From Arthrobacter endolithicus (lineage in GTDB: Bacteria; Actinomycetota; Actinomycetes; Actinomycetales; Micrococcaceae): a DNA stretch of 64,000 nucleotides. Positions 26,189 to 35,116 of this stretch are shown here, piece by piece; positions within the stretch are counted from its first letter, which is position 1, and every line of letters begins with the position of its first letter. The notes under the pieces are model-generated. The model did not search any database and was not told where the DNA came from. It saw nothing but the letters and a program-made list of their open reading frames with translations. The translations under genes and the position numbers were made by a program. The DNA lies in contig NZ_JAPNLH010000008.1 of the NCBI RefSeq assembly GCF_026627425.1, positions 111,552 to 175,551 on the forward strand, in the 5' to 3' direction.

Positions 26189-27637
26189 CTAAACCCCCAG
26201 TTCAGGTGCCGGCAGCGAGAAAATGTCCCCGAGTGCGGTTTGCGCGGCGTACCAACCGCAGAGTCCATGCACGGCCGGCCCCGGCGGCGTCGATGAGGAA
26301 CACAGATAGACACCCTTCGCCGGTGTCCGCCATGGGTTTGGGGACACCACGGGACGCTTGATCAGCTGCCGCAGCGTTACTGCTCCGGCGCTGAAATCTC
26401 CGCCGACGTAGTTTGGGTTGTACCGGCTGTATTCATCGGCCGTGATGGAATTCCTGGCCACGATGACGTCTCGGAAACCGGGTGCAAAACGTTCAATCTG
26501 GGCGGTGACAGCTTCGGTCATGTCGAGGGTCGAGCCTGCCGGTACGTGCGTATAGGTCCACAGCACCTGATGGCCCTCTGGTGCCCTGCTCGCGTCATAG
26601 GGACTCGGCTGACTCATCAGAACGTATGGGTTCGCGGGATGGATCCCTGCGGCGACCTCGGCCTCGGAGCGGGCCAGCTCGGCCCGCGTCCCACCGAGAT
26701 GCACAGTGGGGGCGAGCGCCAGCTCGGGATAACGCCAGGGAACCGGCCCGGATAAGGCAAAGTCCACCTTGCTGGCGGCGTTGCCGTACTTGAATGCAGC
26801 CAATGCCCTGAGGTAGCGGGCGGGCAGTTCTGTCGAAGCGATGGCAGCCAGAGACGCCGCGGAAACATCCAGCAGCACCGCTTTGGCGCCGGTTTCCGCC
26901 CGCACCTGGGCCAGCGAGGAAACGGTGGTGTTGAGGACGATTTCTCCACCGTGGGCCATCAGGTCCGCCGCCATTGCGTCAGCAATCGCCTGTGAGCCGC
27001 CGACCGGAACCGGCCAGCCACGCCCATGCGCGTGCGCTCCCAGCAGCATCCCCGCACCGGCGGTGGCCAGTCCGGGCATTTTGCCGATTGAATGGGCATT
27101 GACCCCGGCAATCATGGCGGGGGCAACATCCTCCCGGAACCGTGCATTCCACAACGGTGTGCCCTGCTCCAGGGTCCGCAGTCCATAGACCAGTGCAGCC
27201 AGCGGATTCCGCGGCATCCGCAGCAGTTGGTGCTGGGTGAAATCCGTCACGCCGTCCAGCAGCCGCAGCACCGGAGCAAACAGCGCCCGGTAGGCTGCGC
27301 CGTCGCGCCCCAACTGCTCAGCGGTGCGGTCCAGGTCCCGGTAGGCAATGCCCGCCCGGCCGCCGTCGAGTGGATGCCCATACGAGATCTCCGGCACCAC
27401 CAGCTCAATTCGCCGATCCAGCTCGAAGGCGCGGAAAAACGGGGACGCGAGGGCCATCGGGTGTACCGCGGAACAGACATCGTGCAGGTAGCCGGGCACG
27501 GTCAGTTCGGCGCTGCGGGTTCCGCCGCCGATGCTGGCGGCCAGCTCGTAGACGCGTACCTTCAGCCCGGCCCGCGCCAGCGTCAGGGCGGCAGCCAGTC
27601 CGTTGGGTCCGGAACCGACGACGACGGCGTCAATCAT
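26189..27637 (-). CDS. Phytoene desaturase-like FAD-dependent oxidoreductase
   Basis: A 482-residue flavoprotein. The N-terminal dinucleotide fold MIDAVVVGSGPNGLAAALTL has the GxGxxG pattern and is followed by VRVYELAASIGGGTRSAEL. The C-terminal FAD loop is seen in SSSTPPGPAVHGLCGWYAA. This is the CrtI-like/PYROXD2 family. Carotenoid desaturation is one known role of the wider family, but no crtB, crtE or lycopene gene is nearby, so substrate is open. The start is ATG 27637, with GGGAGC ahead; it overlaps the FemAB gene stop by 8 bases, indicating coupled translation. Confidence 0.88.
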   Translation of the reverse strand: MIDAVVVGSGPNGLAAALTLARAGLKVRVYELAASIGGGTRSAELTVPGYLHDVCSAVHPMALASPFFRAFELDRRIELVVPEISYGHPLDGGRAGIAYRDLDRTAEQLGRDGAAYRALFAPVLRLLDGVTDFTQHQLLRMPRNPLAALVYGLRTLEQGTPLWNARFREDVAPAMIAGVNAHSIGKMPGLATAGAGMLLGAHAHGRGWPVPVGGSQAIADAMAADLMAHGGEIVLNTTVSSLAQVRAETGAKAVLLDVSAASLAAIASTELPARYLRALAAFKYGNAASKVDFALSGPVPWRYPELALAPTVHLGGTRAELARSEAEVAAGIHPANPYVLMSQPSPYDASRAPEGHQVLWTYTHVPAGSTLDMTEAVTAQIERFAPGFRDVIVARNSITADEYSRYNPNYVGGDFSAGAVTLRQLIKRPVVSPNPWRTPAKGVYLCSSSTPPGPAVHGLCGWYAAQTALGDIFSLPAPELGV

Positions 27638-28832
27638 GACGAGCTCCCGAGTCGGCATTTGAGGCGAAAGACCCCGTGGATCCCGCCTCCGCCGGCCAGC
27701 GCCGCAGGAGCGCCTTCGCCCGTGCCCGGACTCGGCCGAGTCCTCGACGCCCGGCCGGCAGCCCTTCGCGGCGTAGTTTCAGTGCGGCGCCCAACGCGCC
27801 ATAATGCAGCTGTTTCATCGGTACGTCGTAAGTGGTCGGAAGGACCACCACGTCCTTGGAGAAATTGCGCTTGAAGGTCGTGACGTTAGCCAGCGAAGGA
27901 TAGGTGTCGGAGACAATTCCGGTCAGGCCGCACGCCGTGTTGCCATGCGCCTTGAGCATTCTGAAACTTTCCCACAGCAGCAGATACGGGGCATAGACCG
28001 TCCGCGCCTGCGCGCTACTGGCCGCGAAGTAGTAAACGGCGTAGCCGCGGTATTCAGTAGTGATCAGCCAGCACAGCGCTTGACCGTCAAGATCGGCCAC
28101 CATCAGTTCGGTGTGGTCCGCCAACGACGTCAACAGGGTCTCGTAGTAGCCCGAGTCGAAGGAGGAAAAGCCGTCACGGGCGGCAGTCTCAGTCATGATC
28201 GGGAACAGCTCCCGGCGGAAGACCGCGAGCCGGTCAGCAGCGGCGATGGTGCGGATCTGCACGCCGGCACGGGTGGCCTTGCGGATACTCTGCCGGGCGT
28301 TGGGCCGAAAGCCGGCCAGCATCGTTTTTTCAGGCTGGTTTAGATCCACTACGATTTCGCGGTCGTACCAGCCTGGTTCCAGCGCCTTTACCACGCCCCG
28401 TTGCGGATGCTCCACCTGCAGACGGACGAACACCGGATTGACGCCCGCCGCGGAGTCGAACTGCGCGCGAAGGGTGCTCAGCAACCGGCGCTCCGCCCCG
28501 GCGGTCCGGGTGCCAAACCAGACGGGACCATTGACCACCACCATCGATTCCCGGAGCCGACGGGTGGAATGCAGAAAGCTGGCGACGACCACCGGTGCCG
28601 CAGTTCCGTCAACAACAGCTCCCGCAACTGACCCTCCTGCGGCCGCCGTTCCCGCACCAGCAGCATCGTCGAAATAGGCGAAAATCCCGAAGGGCGCCCG
28701 GCCCGTGTCCCGCTCAAAGTCGGCCCACTGTGGCGTTTGTTCAAGCGGAATCGAGACGTCGGGATACGCTGCGGCAATCTCGGCAAAGCGCTCGGGTGTC
28801 AGCTCTTCGTACCGGTAGTTCTCGGCAGTCAA
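27630..28832 (-). CDS. FemAB/FemX-like peptidyltransferase (GNAT fold)
   Basis: A 400-residue cytosolic enzyme of the FemABX type, which adds amino acids from aminoacyl-tRNA to lipid II stem peptides to build the interpeptide bridge. Visible features: SIPLEQTPQWADFERDTGR at the start, NARQSIRKATRAGVQIRTIA in the centre, and CWLITTEYRGYAVYYFAASS with LLLWESFRMLKAHG in the second GNAT-like domain. A basic tail ends it. GTG/ATG choice: the frame opens MTAENYRYEELTPERFAEIA at 28832. It lies 14 bases after the polytopic membrane gene and overlaps the oxidoreductase. The amino acid donor cannot be told from sequence. Confidence 0.88.
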   Translation of the reverse strand: MTAENYRYEELTPERFAEIAAAYPDVSIPLEQTPQWADFERDTGRAPFGIFAYFDDAAGAGTAAAGGSVAGAVVDGTAAPVVVASFLHSTRRLRESMVVVNGPVWFGTRTAGAERRLLSTLRAQFDSAAGVNPVFVRLQVEHPQRGVVKALEPGWYDREIVVDLNQPEKTMLAGFRPNARQSIRKATRAGVQIRTIAAADRLAVFRRELFPIMTETAARDGFSSFDSGYYETLLTSLADHTELMVADLDGQALCWLITTEYRGYAVYYFAASSAQARTVYAPYLLLWESFRMLKAHGNTACGLTGIVSDTYPSLANVTTFKRNFSKDVVVLPTTYDVPMKQLHYGALGAALKLRREGLPAGRRGLGRVRARAKALLRRWPAEAGSTGSFASNADSGARHD

Positions 28833-28846
28833 CGGGACTTTTCTCC

Positions 28847-30316
28847 TTAGGCGTGCTGGCTACTTTTCGGGCCTGCGGCTCCGCTCAACATTACCCGTGC
28901 AGTCCAGGGAAACCCCACCGTTAACCGGTCGGGGGCGTATTCCAGCACGCCCGCTTGCGGGTCATCGGTTCCGGCACGCCGCACCACGTCGTAACCTGGG
29001 CTGAGGATGTCCCGCACCACCAATGCCATCACCGCAACGGTGGCGACACTCTGCAGCAGAACGGCAAGTGCAAAATAGGGCATGTCGATCGCGTGCTGGG
29101 CATTGCCGTCCCCGAGTTCGCGGCCCAAAAACAATAACAGGGCCAGGAACCCAAGGATCTGTACTGCCTGCCAGCCCAGAACCGTGCGCCACTTTGGCCG
29201 TGCGAGCGCCAGCAGGGGAAGCAGCCAGACTGTGTGCTGGGGTGCGGCGTGCTTGTCCGTGAGGGAATAGGCAGCCACCAGCAGAAACGCCAGCTGCGCT
29301 AAGCGCGGCCTGCGCCGTGCCGCCAGGGACAGCCACGCGATGCTGATCACGGCAAGCGTGAGCAGCGCCAGCGCGGTGACGCTTGTCATCACCGGCCCGG
29401 CGGTGGCTGCACCCAACCGTTGGGCGACCAAATTGTACGCTTGGTAAATCGAGGACTCACTGGGTTTGTCGCGCAGGCCATTACCCAGATAGGTGCCCCA
29501 CGACGCGGGGTTGAGAACAAGTACCGGCAGCATAATGACGAGCCAGGCAACGGCTGCGGCAATGACAGACTCGGTCAGCGCCAGCCAGCGTCCGCATCTC
29601 AAGCTCAGCAGCAGCACAGCCAGCAAAATCAGCAATGCATAGGGCTGCACGCAGACTGCCAGACCCAGCACGCCCCCGGCCGCGAAGGTGCGCCGCCGGG
29701 CAAACAACAGCATCCCCACGGCCACCAGCGCCGCAGCCCACAGGTCCCAACTGGTGAACGCCGTAAACAGTAGGACCGGGCTGGCGGCAACGATGGCTGC
29801 GTCCCAAGGCCGGCGCCTGGCGCTGCGCGCGGTGGCCACTACGGTGACCATCCACATAATGACAATCAGCACCGCATTTAGATCGAAAAATCCCAGCTGG
29901 CGGCCCGTTCCTGTGCCGGGGGCCAGCCGTGCGGTGATGCCGGCGATTATCCCCGTCAGCGGCGGGTAGTCGAACGTGGTATTCGGACTGAAATACGGGA
30001 AAAATGTCGCGAGGCCCTTGTCCTTATACACGTTGGGTAACTCTGACCAGCAGGTTGTTGAGTATTGATCAGGGGTGGTCCAGCCGGATTGTCTGCAGTG
30101 AAATTTGAACAGGACTGCCAGAATTCCTGAGGCAGTGACCATTATGATCAACACTCGCTCAACCGTGAAGAATCCGGGACTCACGATGCCGGGGGCACTT
30201 CGGCGTCCCAATGGACCGCCGATCGCTTCGGTCATGCGGCTTAACAGTGCGTCACTGCGCGTGGGGACCGCAATGCGGGCACGTCTGCGTCGCGGCGGTG
30301 GTTCGGAATCCTGCAT
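28847..30316 (-). CDS. Polytopic membrane protein, GT87-like glycosyltransferase
   Basis: A 489-residue protein with roughly 10-12 membrane helices and a basic N-terminal tail. The first extracellular loop carries CRQSGWTTPDQYSTTCWSEL and TFFPYFSPNTTFDYPPLTG, with the acidic/aromatic pattern (FDYPPLTG) of polyprenyl-phosphate-dependent glycosyltransferases of the GT87/ArnT-like fold. Later it has LTDKHAAPQHTVWLLPLLAL. A mannosyl- or arabinosyl-type transfer to envelope glycans is plausible but inferred. The start is taken at ATG 30316; a TTG at 30346 has an ill-placed ribosome site. It is first in a leftward set with the FemAB gene and the oxidoreductase. Confidence 0.75.
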   Translation of the reverse strand: MQDSEPPPRRRRARIAVPTRSDALLSRMTEAIGGPLGRRSAPGIVSPGFFTVERVLIIMVTASGILAVLFKFHCRQSGWTTPDQYSTTCWSELPNVYKDKGLATFFPYFSPNTTFDYPPLTGIIAGITARLAPGTGTGRQLGFFDLNAVLIVIMWMVTVVATARSARRRPWDAAIVAASPVLLFTAFTSWDLWAAALVAVGMLLFARRRTFAAGGVLGLAVCVQPYALLILLAVLLLSLRCGRWLALTESVIAAAVAWLVIMLPVLVLNPASWGTYLGNGLRDKPSESSIYQAYNLVAQRLGAATAGPVMTSVTALALLTLAVISIAWLSLAARRRPRLAQLAFLLVAAYSLTDKHAAPQHTVWLLPLLALARPKWRTVLGWQAVQILGFLALLLFLGRELGDGNAQHAIDMPYFALAVLLQSVATVAVMALVVRDILSPGYDVVRRAGTDDPQAGVLEYAPDRLTVGFPWTARVMLSGAAGPKSSQHA

Positions 30317-30440
30317 GACTGCGAGCTTACCGGCTGGTCCCGACAACTTCCGGACCCGGCAGTAGCCAGCCGTAGCGCGGAGATCGCAGCGAAACGGTTC
30401 ACGGTGTCACCTCCTTACCGGGCGGCGACGCCGGATACGG

Positions 30441-30462
30441 AAAAATTCCCAGATTTATGGGA
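30441..30462 (-). terminator. Terminator of the phosphatase gene
   Basis: On the minus strand just past the stop at 30468, TCCCA (30462-30458) pairs with TGGGA (30451-30447) around a 6-base loop and runs into TTTTT (30445-30441). T residues on the other side (30464-30469) may let it work in both directions. Between this and 30316 nothing else is seen. Confidence 0.65.
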
Positions 30463-30467
30463 TCTTT

Positions 30468-31088
30468 TTACAAACCCCATTGTTCAATGGCAGGGGTATG
30501 TTTGTCCCAGCCCAGAGTGCAGACTTTGGCCGTTCCGAGCAGGAAATGCCGGCCCTCAACCGCGTCAAGCTCCATCCACCGGGCCGCCAGCACGCGCAGG
30601 AAATGACCATGGGCCACCAGCAGTACATTTCCCACGGTTGTTCCGTCCGGTTGGGGGCTCAGGACCCGGGCTACGACCGAATCCGCGCGCGCCGCCACCT
30701 CCGTCAGCGTTTCGCCGTTGGGCACGCCGTCCTTCCAGATCAGGTATCCCGGGTTCTTGGCGCGGATGTCGGCACTGTTGATGCCTTCATAGTCCCCGTA
30801 GTCCCACTCATGCGCCGCCGGCTCCACCACGGCGTGCGGGAAGCCAGCCAGATCGGCCGTTCGGCGGGCCCGCTGCAGCGGCGACGTGAGCACCAGGGAG
30901 AAATCAACATCTGCCAGGGCTGCGCGGGCAGAGCGTGCCTGCTCCTCGCCGCGTTCGGTCAACGGCAGATCCGTCAACCCGGTGTACTGCCCGCTGCGGG
31001 ACCATTCGGTTTCCCCGTGGCGCAAGAGCCAGAGTCGGGGAAGCTTATCTGTGCTGCGCACCACTGCCGGAACCGATTCAACACTCAT
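30468..31088 (-). CDS. Histidine phosphatase family protein (acid phosphatase/PGAM-like)
   Basis: A 206-residue cytosolic phosphatase. The catalytic phospho-His lies in LWLLRHGETEWSRSGQYTGL. The second basic set is VLTSPLQRARRTADLAGF, the acid is in EWDYGDYEGI and the closing His in LLVAHGHFLRVLAARW. This is the dPGM-like branch 1 of the family, with many possible phospho-substrates. Its start overlaps the CCA transferase stop by 4 bases, so the two are coupled, as is frequent in actinobacteria at this locus. A terminator follows. It has no membrane or signal sequence. Confidence 0.93.
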   Translation of the reverse strand: MSVESVPAVVRSTDKLPRLWLLRHGETEWSRSGQYTGLTDLPLTERGEEQARSARAALADVDFSLVLTSPLQRARRTADLAGFPHAVVEPAAHEWDYGDYEGINSADIRAKNPGYLIWKDGVPNGETLTEVAARADSVVARVLSPQPDGTTVGNVLLVAHGHFLRVLAARWMELDAVEGRHFLLGTAKVCTLGWDKHTPAIEQWGL

Positions 31089-32584
31089 GGTGTTCCCTTC
31101 TTTACTGGCGCAACGGCGGACTCGCCGCTGCGCCAGTAACTACTGTCGTCGTCGGCCTCCGGCTGCTCCGCCCACCACTGCGCAAGCCTGCGCTCCGCGT
31201 CCTCCCGCTCCAACGGACCATGTTCCATCCGTTCCTCGAGCAGGAATTTATAGGCTCGGCCGACGACTGGTCCGGGCTTGAGCCCCAGCAGCCCCATAAT
31301 CTGCGCACCATCCAGGTCCGGACGTATGGACGCGAGCTCCTCCTGCGCCTCGAGCCCCGTGATTCTGGCCTCCAGGTCGTCATAGGCGAAGGACAATCTG
31401 TCCGCCTTGCGCTGATTGCGCGTCGTGACGTCCGACCGGGTCAATCGGTGCAGCCGAGGCAAAAGACGGCCGGCGTCGGCCACATAGCGGCGGACCGCGG
31501 AATCCGTCCATTCAGCCTCGCCGTAGCCGTAAAAGCGCATATGCAACTCAACCAGGCGCGCTACGGCCTTGATGGAGTCATTGTCGAAGCGCAGCGCCTT
31601 CATTCTCTTCGTGACCAGCTTGGCGCCGACCACATCGTGATGCCGGAAGCTCACCGCCCCGGCCGGTTCAAAGCGGCGCGTGGAAGGCTTCCCACAATCG
31701 TGCATCAAGGCCGCAAAACGCAGGATGAAGTCCGGCCCAGGAACGGCCCCTTCCGGTCCCGTTTCCAACTGAGCCGCCTGTTCCAGCACCTGCAGGGAAT
31801 GCTGATAGACGTCCTTGTGCCGATGGTGCTCATCCGTCTCCAGCTTCAGGGCAGGGAGCTCCGGCAGCACATGATCAGCCAGCCCGGTGTCCACCAGAAT
31901 GTCGATACCCGCTCTTGGGTCCGCGCCACAGATCAACTTGACCAGTTCGTCACGGATGCGTTCTGCGGAAATGATGTCGATTCTCTCCGCCATGGCGGTC
32001 ATCGCCGCATGAACATCGGGATGTACGGTGATACCCAATTGAGCGGCGAAGCGGGCGGCCCGCAGCATGCGCAGCGGGTCGTCGGAGAAGGAGGACTCCG
32101 GTGCCGCGGGCGTCCGCAAGACCCCGGCCTGCAGGTCCCTCACGCCGCCGAATGGATCCACCAGCTCCATGGCGGGCAGGCGCAGGGCCATGGAGTTAAT
32201 GGTGAAATCGCGCCGCTGCAGATCGTCCTGCAGTGATGTCCCGAAGGCAACCGCGGGTTTACGGGAATCCCTCTCGTAGGCCTCCGCGCGATAGGTGGTG
32301 ACCTCGATGGTCAGCGGTACTCCGCCCCGCCCGTTCTTCCGGAACGCGATGGTCCCGAAGGCGCGTCCAACCTCCCAATGCGCATCCGCCCATTTCTTGG
32401 CCACCCGCAGGGTCTGATCCGGGGTGGCGTCAGTGGTGAAGTCCAGGTCCGGCGAAGTGCGCCGCAAAAATAAATCGCGGACGGGCCCTCCCACCAGCGA
32501 AATTTCATGCCCGGCGTCCACAAAGAGCTGCCCGAGTTCCAAGACAACCGGGTCAAGGGATGAACTATCAAGAACTTGCACCAT
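31085..32584 (-). CDS. pcnA: CCA tRNA nucleotidyltransferase
   Basis: A 499-residue enzyme that adds or repairs the 3' CCA end of tRNAs. The polymerase head shows SLVGGPVRDLFLRR with the catalytic DLDFTTDATPD. The tRNA-type substrate pocket has RDFTINSMALRLP. An HD phosphohydrolase-like domain follows (HRHKDVYQHSLQVLEQA, RFAALMHDCGKPSTRRF), as usual in actinobacterial members. Length is normal. It is divergent from the NUDIX gene at 32706, exactly the order of pcnA and mutT4 in Mycobacterium. One encoded tRNA in this window (Ile) lacks a genomic CCA and depends on this enzyme. Confidence 0.95.
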   Translation of the reverse strand: MVQVLDSSSLDPVVLELGQLFVDAGHEISLVGGPVRDLFLRRTSPDLDFTTDATPDQTLRVAKKWADAHWEVGRAFGTIAFRKNGRGGVPLTIEVTTYRAEAYERDSRKPAVAFGTSLQDDLQRRDFTINSMALRLPAMELVDPFGGVRDLQAGVLRTPAAPESSFSDDPLRMLRAARFAAQLGITVHPDVHAAMTAMAERIDIISAERIRDELVKLICGADPRAGIDILVDTGLADHVLPELPALKLETDEHHRHKDVYQHSLQVLEQAAQLETGPEGAVPGPDFILRFAALMHDCGKPSTRRFEPAGAVSFRHHDVVGAKLVTKRMKALRFDNDSIKAVARLVELHMRFYGYGEAEWTDSAVRRYVADAGRLLPRLHRLTRSDVTTRNQRKADRLSFAYDDLEARITGLEAQEELASIRPDLDGAQIMGLLGLKPGPVVGRAYKFLLEERMEHGPLEREDAERRLAQWWAEQPEADDDSSYWRSGESAVAPVKKGTP

Positions 32585-32705
32585 AGTCCTTTAACAATGC
32601 CAGACTTTTCGGTATTGCCCTTCGTCACGGACGCCTCAACGGTCGAAAATTCGATCGACAACGCCTGCTGCAAACTGTCCTCATCCTCAGACAAAGGTAG
32701 TTAGA

Positions 32706-33254
32706 GTGGAGATCATGGCCCATCCCGTTCCGAGCGCTCCAAAGAGGACACCGTTGCCGTCGGCAATCGGTGCCCATGTGGCGCCCGGCGGCCACCCGAC
32801 GGCGTCCTCCCTGCCCACCGTGGAAGAGGTTTCCGCCGGCGGCGTCGTGGTTGAAAAGTACGACGGCGAACTCCGGGTTGCGATTATTGCGCGCCTGAAC
32901 CGCGGTGGCCGGCTTGAGTGGTGTCTGCCGAAGGGACATCCCGAGAACCAGGAAAACCACGAAGAAGCCGCCATCCGCGAGATCGAAGAGGAAACGGGCA
33001 TTCGAGGCTCCGTGCTCGCTCCGCTGGGCAGTATCGATTATTGGTTCACCGTCAGCGGGCACCGCGTGCACAAGACCGTGCACCATTATCTGCTTCGCGC
33101 CACCGGCGGCCACCTGACCATCGAAAATGATCCGGACCACGAGGCGGTGGACGTCGCATGGGTTAACCTCCCCGACCTGCCCAAACGCCTTTCCTTCCCC
33201 AATGAGCGGCGCATCGCCGATCTGGCCAAGGAAATCCTGCCGGAGGATTTTTAG
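32706..33254 (+). CDS. NUDIX hydrolase (MutT4-like)
   Basis: A 182-residue NUDIX protein. The full Nudix box is present: G(HPENQ)E(NHEEAAI)REIEEETGI, i.e. Gly, five residues, Glu, seven residues, then RExxEExG. VSAGGVVVEKYDGELRVAII leads in. The enzyme hydrolyses a nucleoside diphosphate linked to another group; substrate unknown. The position beside pcnA and murJ matches mutT4 of Mycobacterium. GTG 32706 has AAAGG 7 bases ahead and is used here; ATG 32715 is an alternative. The stop is only 19 bases before the murJ start, suggesting one transcript. Confidence 0.93.
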   Translation: MEIMAHPVPSAPKRTPLPSAIGAHVAPGGHPTASSLPTVEEVSAGGVVVEKYDGELRVAIIARLNRGGRLEWCLPKGHPENQENHEEAAIREIEEETGIRGSVLAPLGSIDYWFTVSGHRVHKTVHHYLLRATGGHLTIENDPDHEAVDVAWVNLPDLPKRLSFPNERRIADLAKEILPEDF

Positions 33255-33273
33255 CCCGGCAATGAGATGATGG

Positions 33274-35004
33274 GTGGCGATGGTAAAGCAAGCAGCAACC
33301 CCAGCCCCTACTCCACTGCCCGGCGCGGGCCAGCCCGCCGTCGTGCCGGAAACCGCTGCCCGTTCAAGCGCCAATATGGCCGTGGGAACCTTGGCCTCGC
33401 GCGTCTTGGGGTTCATCAAGGGAATTCTGCTGGGCGTGGCAGTGGCCGGGTCACAGGTTGCCGGCATCTTCGACACCGCCAATAACGTCCCCAACATCAT
33501 CTACCTGCTGGTGGCCGGCGGGGTCTTTAACGCGGTTTTGGTCCCCCAGGTCATCAAGGCAAGCAAACAGCCGGACAAGGGAGCGGACTACATCTCCAGG
33601 CTGCTCACCCTCGCCGTCATAGTGCTGTTTGGCGTTACGGCGCTCATCACCATCGCCGCAGGTCCCATCATGACCCTGCTGACGGCTGACTATTCCGGGG
33701 CCCAATTGAAGCTGGCTACTGCCTTTGCCACCCTATTGCTGCCGCAGATCTTTTTCTACGGCCTCTTCGCCTTACTCGGCCAGGTACTGAACGCGCACGG
33801 CTCATTCAGGGCATATGCCTGGTCGCCTGTGGTCAATAACATCGTGGCCATCCTGGGGCTGGTGACCTTCATTGCCGTCGCCGGGAGCAATGCTGCAGCC
33901 CCGCACTCGGTGGAAAACTGGACGCCGACGCAGACATTCATTCTCGCGGGCAGCGCCACTGCGGGCATTCTTGTTCAGTCTGCCGTTTTGCTGTGGCCAC
34001 TAAAGAAGTTGGGCCTGCGGCTGCGGCCGCGTTTCGGATGGCGTGGCGTGGGGCTGGGTGCTACCGGCAAAGTTGCCGCCTGGACGATGGGCACCATGGT
34101 GGTGGGTAACCTGACCTTTCTGCTGATCGGAAAGATCGCCACCATCCCCACCGGTAGTTTGGCGGACGGAACGGTCCCGGAGGGGCAGGGCATCGCGACG
34201 TCCTTCGAGCTCAGCCGGGCCACCGAAGTCTACATCCTGCCGCATTCGGTGGTGGCGCTGTCCATTGCCACCGTTCTCTTCACCCGGATGGCACGAAGTG
34301 CAGCCAACCACGACGGCGACGGACTGTCTGCATCCCTTTCCCACGGCCTGCGGACCGCTGGGGTTGCCACTGTCTTCGGCGCGATTGCTCTATTGGTGCT
34401 CTGCGGACAATTTGGCATGCTTTTTAGTTCCTCCAGCCGCCACTCTGCCCTGCTCATCGCCACAACCCTGGCCATCCTCGCCCTCGGTTCCCCCTTCCTC
34501 AGTGCGAACTTTATGATGAACCGTGCCTTCTATGCAGCGGAAAATGCGAAGACTCCGTTCATTATCCAAAGCCTGCTAGTTGTCTTCGGAATCGGGACCG
34601 CACTGCTCGCGGCCCTCCTCCCGGCGCATTTGATCATCTTTGGTCTGGCGCTGAGTTACACCCTTGGTAACGTCGTCGCCGTCGTCGTTACGCACTTCTT
34701 TCTCCGTGCCAGACTAGGCAACTACGGGGGTGCCGCCATTATGCGGGCGCACCTAAGGTTCCTATGTGCCGCCGTTATGGCAGGTCTTATCGGCGCCGGC
34801 GTGCTTTGGCTATTGGGCGGCTTTAGCCTTGCCGGTTTCGCATGGCGGTCAATCTATGCAGCGGCCCTCGTGCTCGCCGTCGTCGGATTGGCGATGGCGG
34901 CCGTCTACTTCGTTGCGTTGCGACTTTTTCGGGCCACGGAGCTCAACGATTTTCTGGACCCATTGCTGGGAAAACTCCGCGGCCGTCTTCCGGGACTCCG
35001 ATAA
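33274..35004 (+). CDS. murJ: Lipid II flippase MurJ
   Basis: A 576-residue polytopic protein of the MOP superfamily with about 14 helices. It is recognised by SSANMAVGTLASRVLGFIKG, FDTANNVPNIIYLLVAGGVF with NAVLVPQVI next, and FYGLFALLGQVLNAHGSF with FRAYAWSPVVNNI following. MurJ moves lipid II across the membrane for peptidoglycan synthesis. Unlike the mycobacterial protein it lacks a fused kinase-like domain; that part is a separate gene at 35117. GTG 33274 is used; ATG 33280 is possible. It follows the NUDIX gene closely. Confidence 0.95.
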   Translation: MAMVKQAATPAPTPLPGAGQPAVVPETAARSSANMAVGTLASRVLGFIKGILLGVAVAGSQVAGIFDTANNVPNIIYLLVAGGVFNAVLVPQVIKASKQPDKGADYISRLLTLAVIVLFGVTALITIAAGPIMTLLTADYSGAQLKLATAFATLLLPQIFFYGLFALLGQVLNAHGSFRAYAWSPVVNNIVAILGLVTFIAVAGSNAAAPHSVENWTPTQTFILAGSATAGILVQSAVLLWPLKKLGLRLRPRFGWRGVGLGATGKVAAWTMGTMVVGNLTFLLIGKIATIPTGSLADGTVPEGQGIATSFELSRATEVYILPHSVVALSIATVLFTRMARSAANHDGDGLSASLSHGLRTAGVATVFGAIALLVLCGQFGMLFSSSSRHSALLIATTLAILALGSPFLSANFMMNRAFYAAENAKTPFIIQSLLVVFGIGTALLAALLPAHLIIFGLALSYTLGNVVAVVVTHFFLRARLGNYGGAAIMRAHLRFLCAAVMAGLIGAGVLWLLGGFSLAGFAWRSIYAAALVLAVVGLAMAAVYFVALRLFRATELNDFLDPLLGKLRGRLPGLR

Positions 35005-35116
35005 CCGCAGCGTGCCGCCCCGCGGCCCTTCCTGCCGGATCCGATAAGATCGAGAGCTAATACGTCTGCGCCCACTTCCGGTCTGCAGGTAGTACCGGTC
35101 GATAAAGGAGGACACG

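Noticed and set aside
30935..32236. 433-codon plus-strand frame
   Set aside because: Antisense to the CCA transferase with no family features; high-GC codon bias keeps this frame open.
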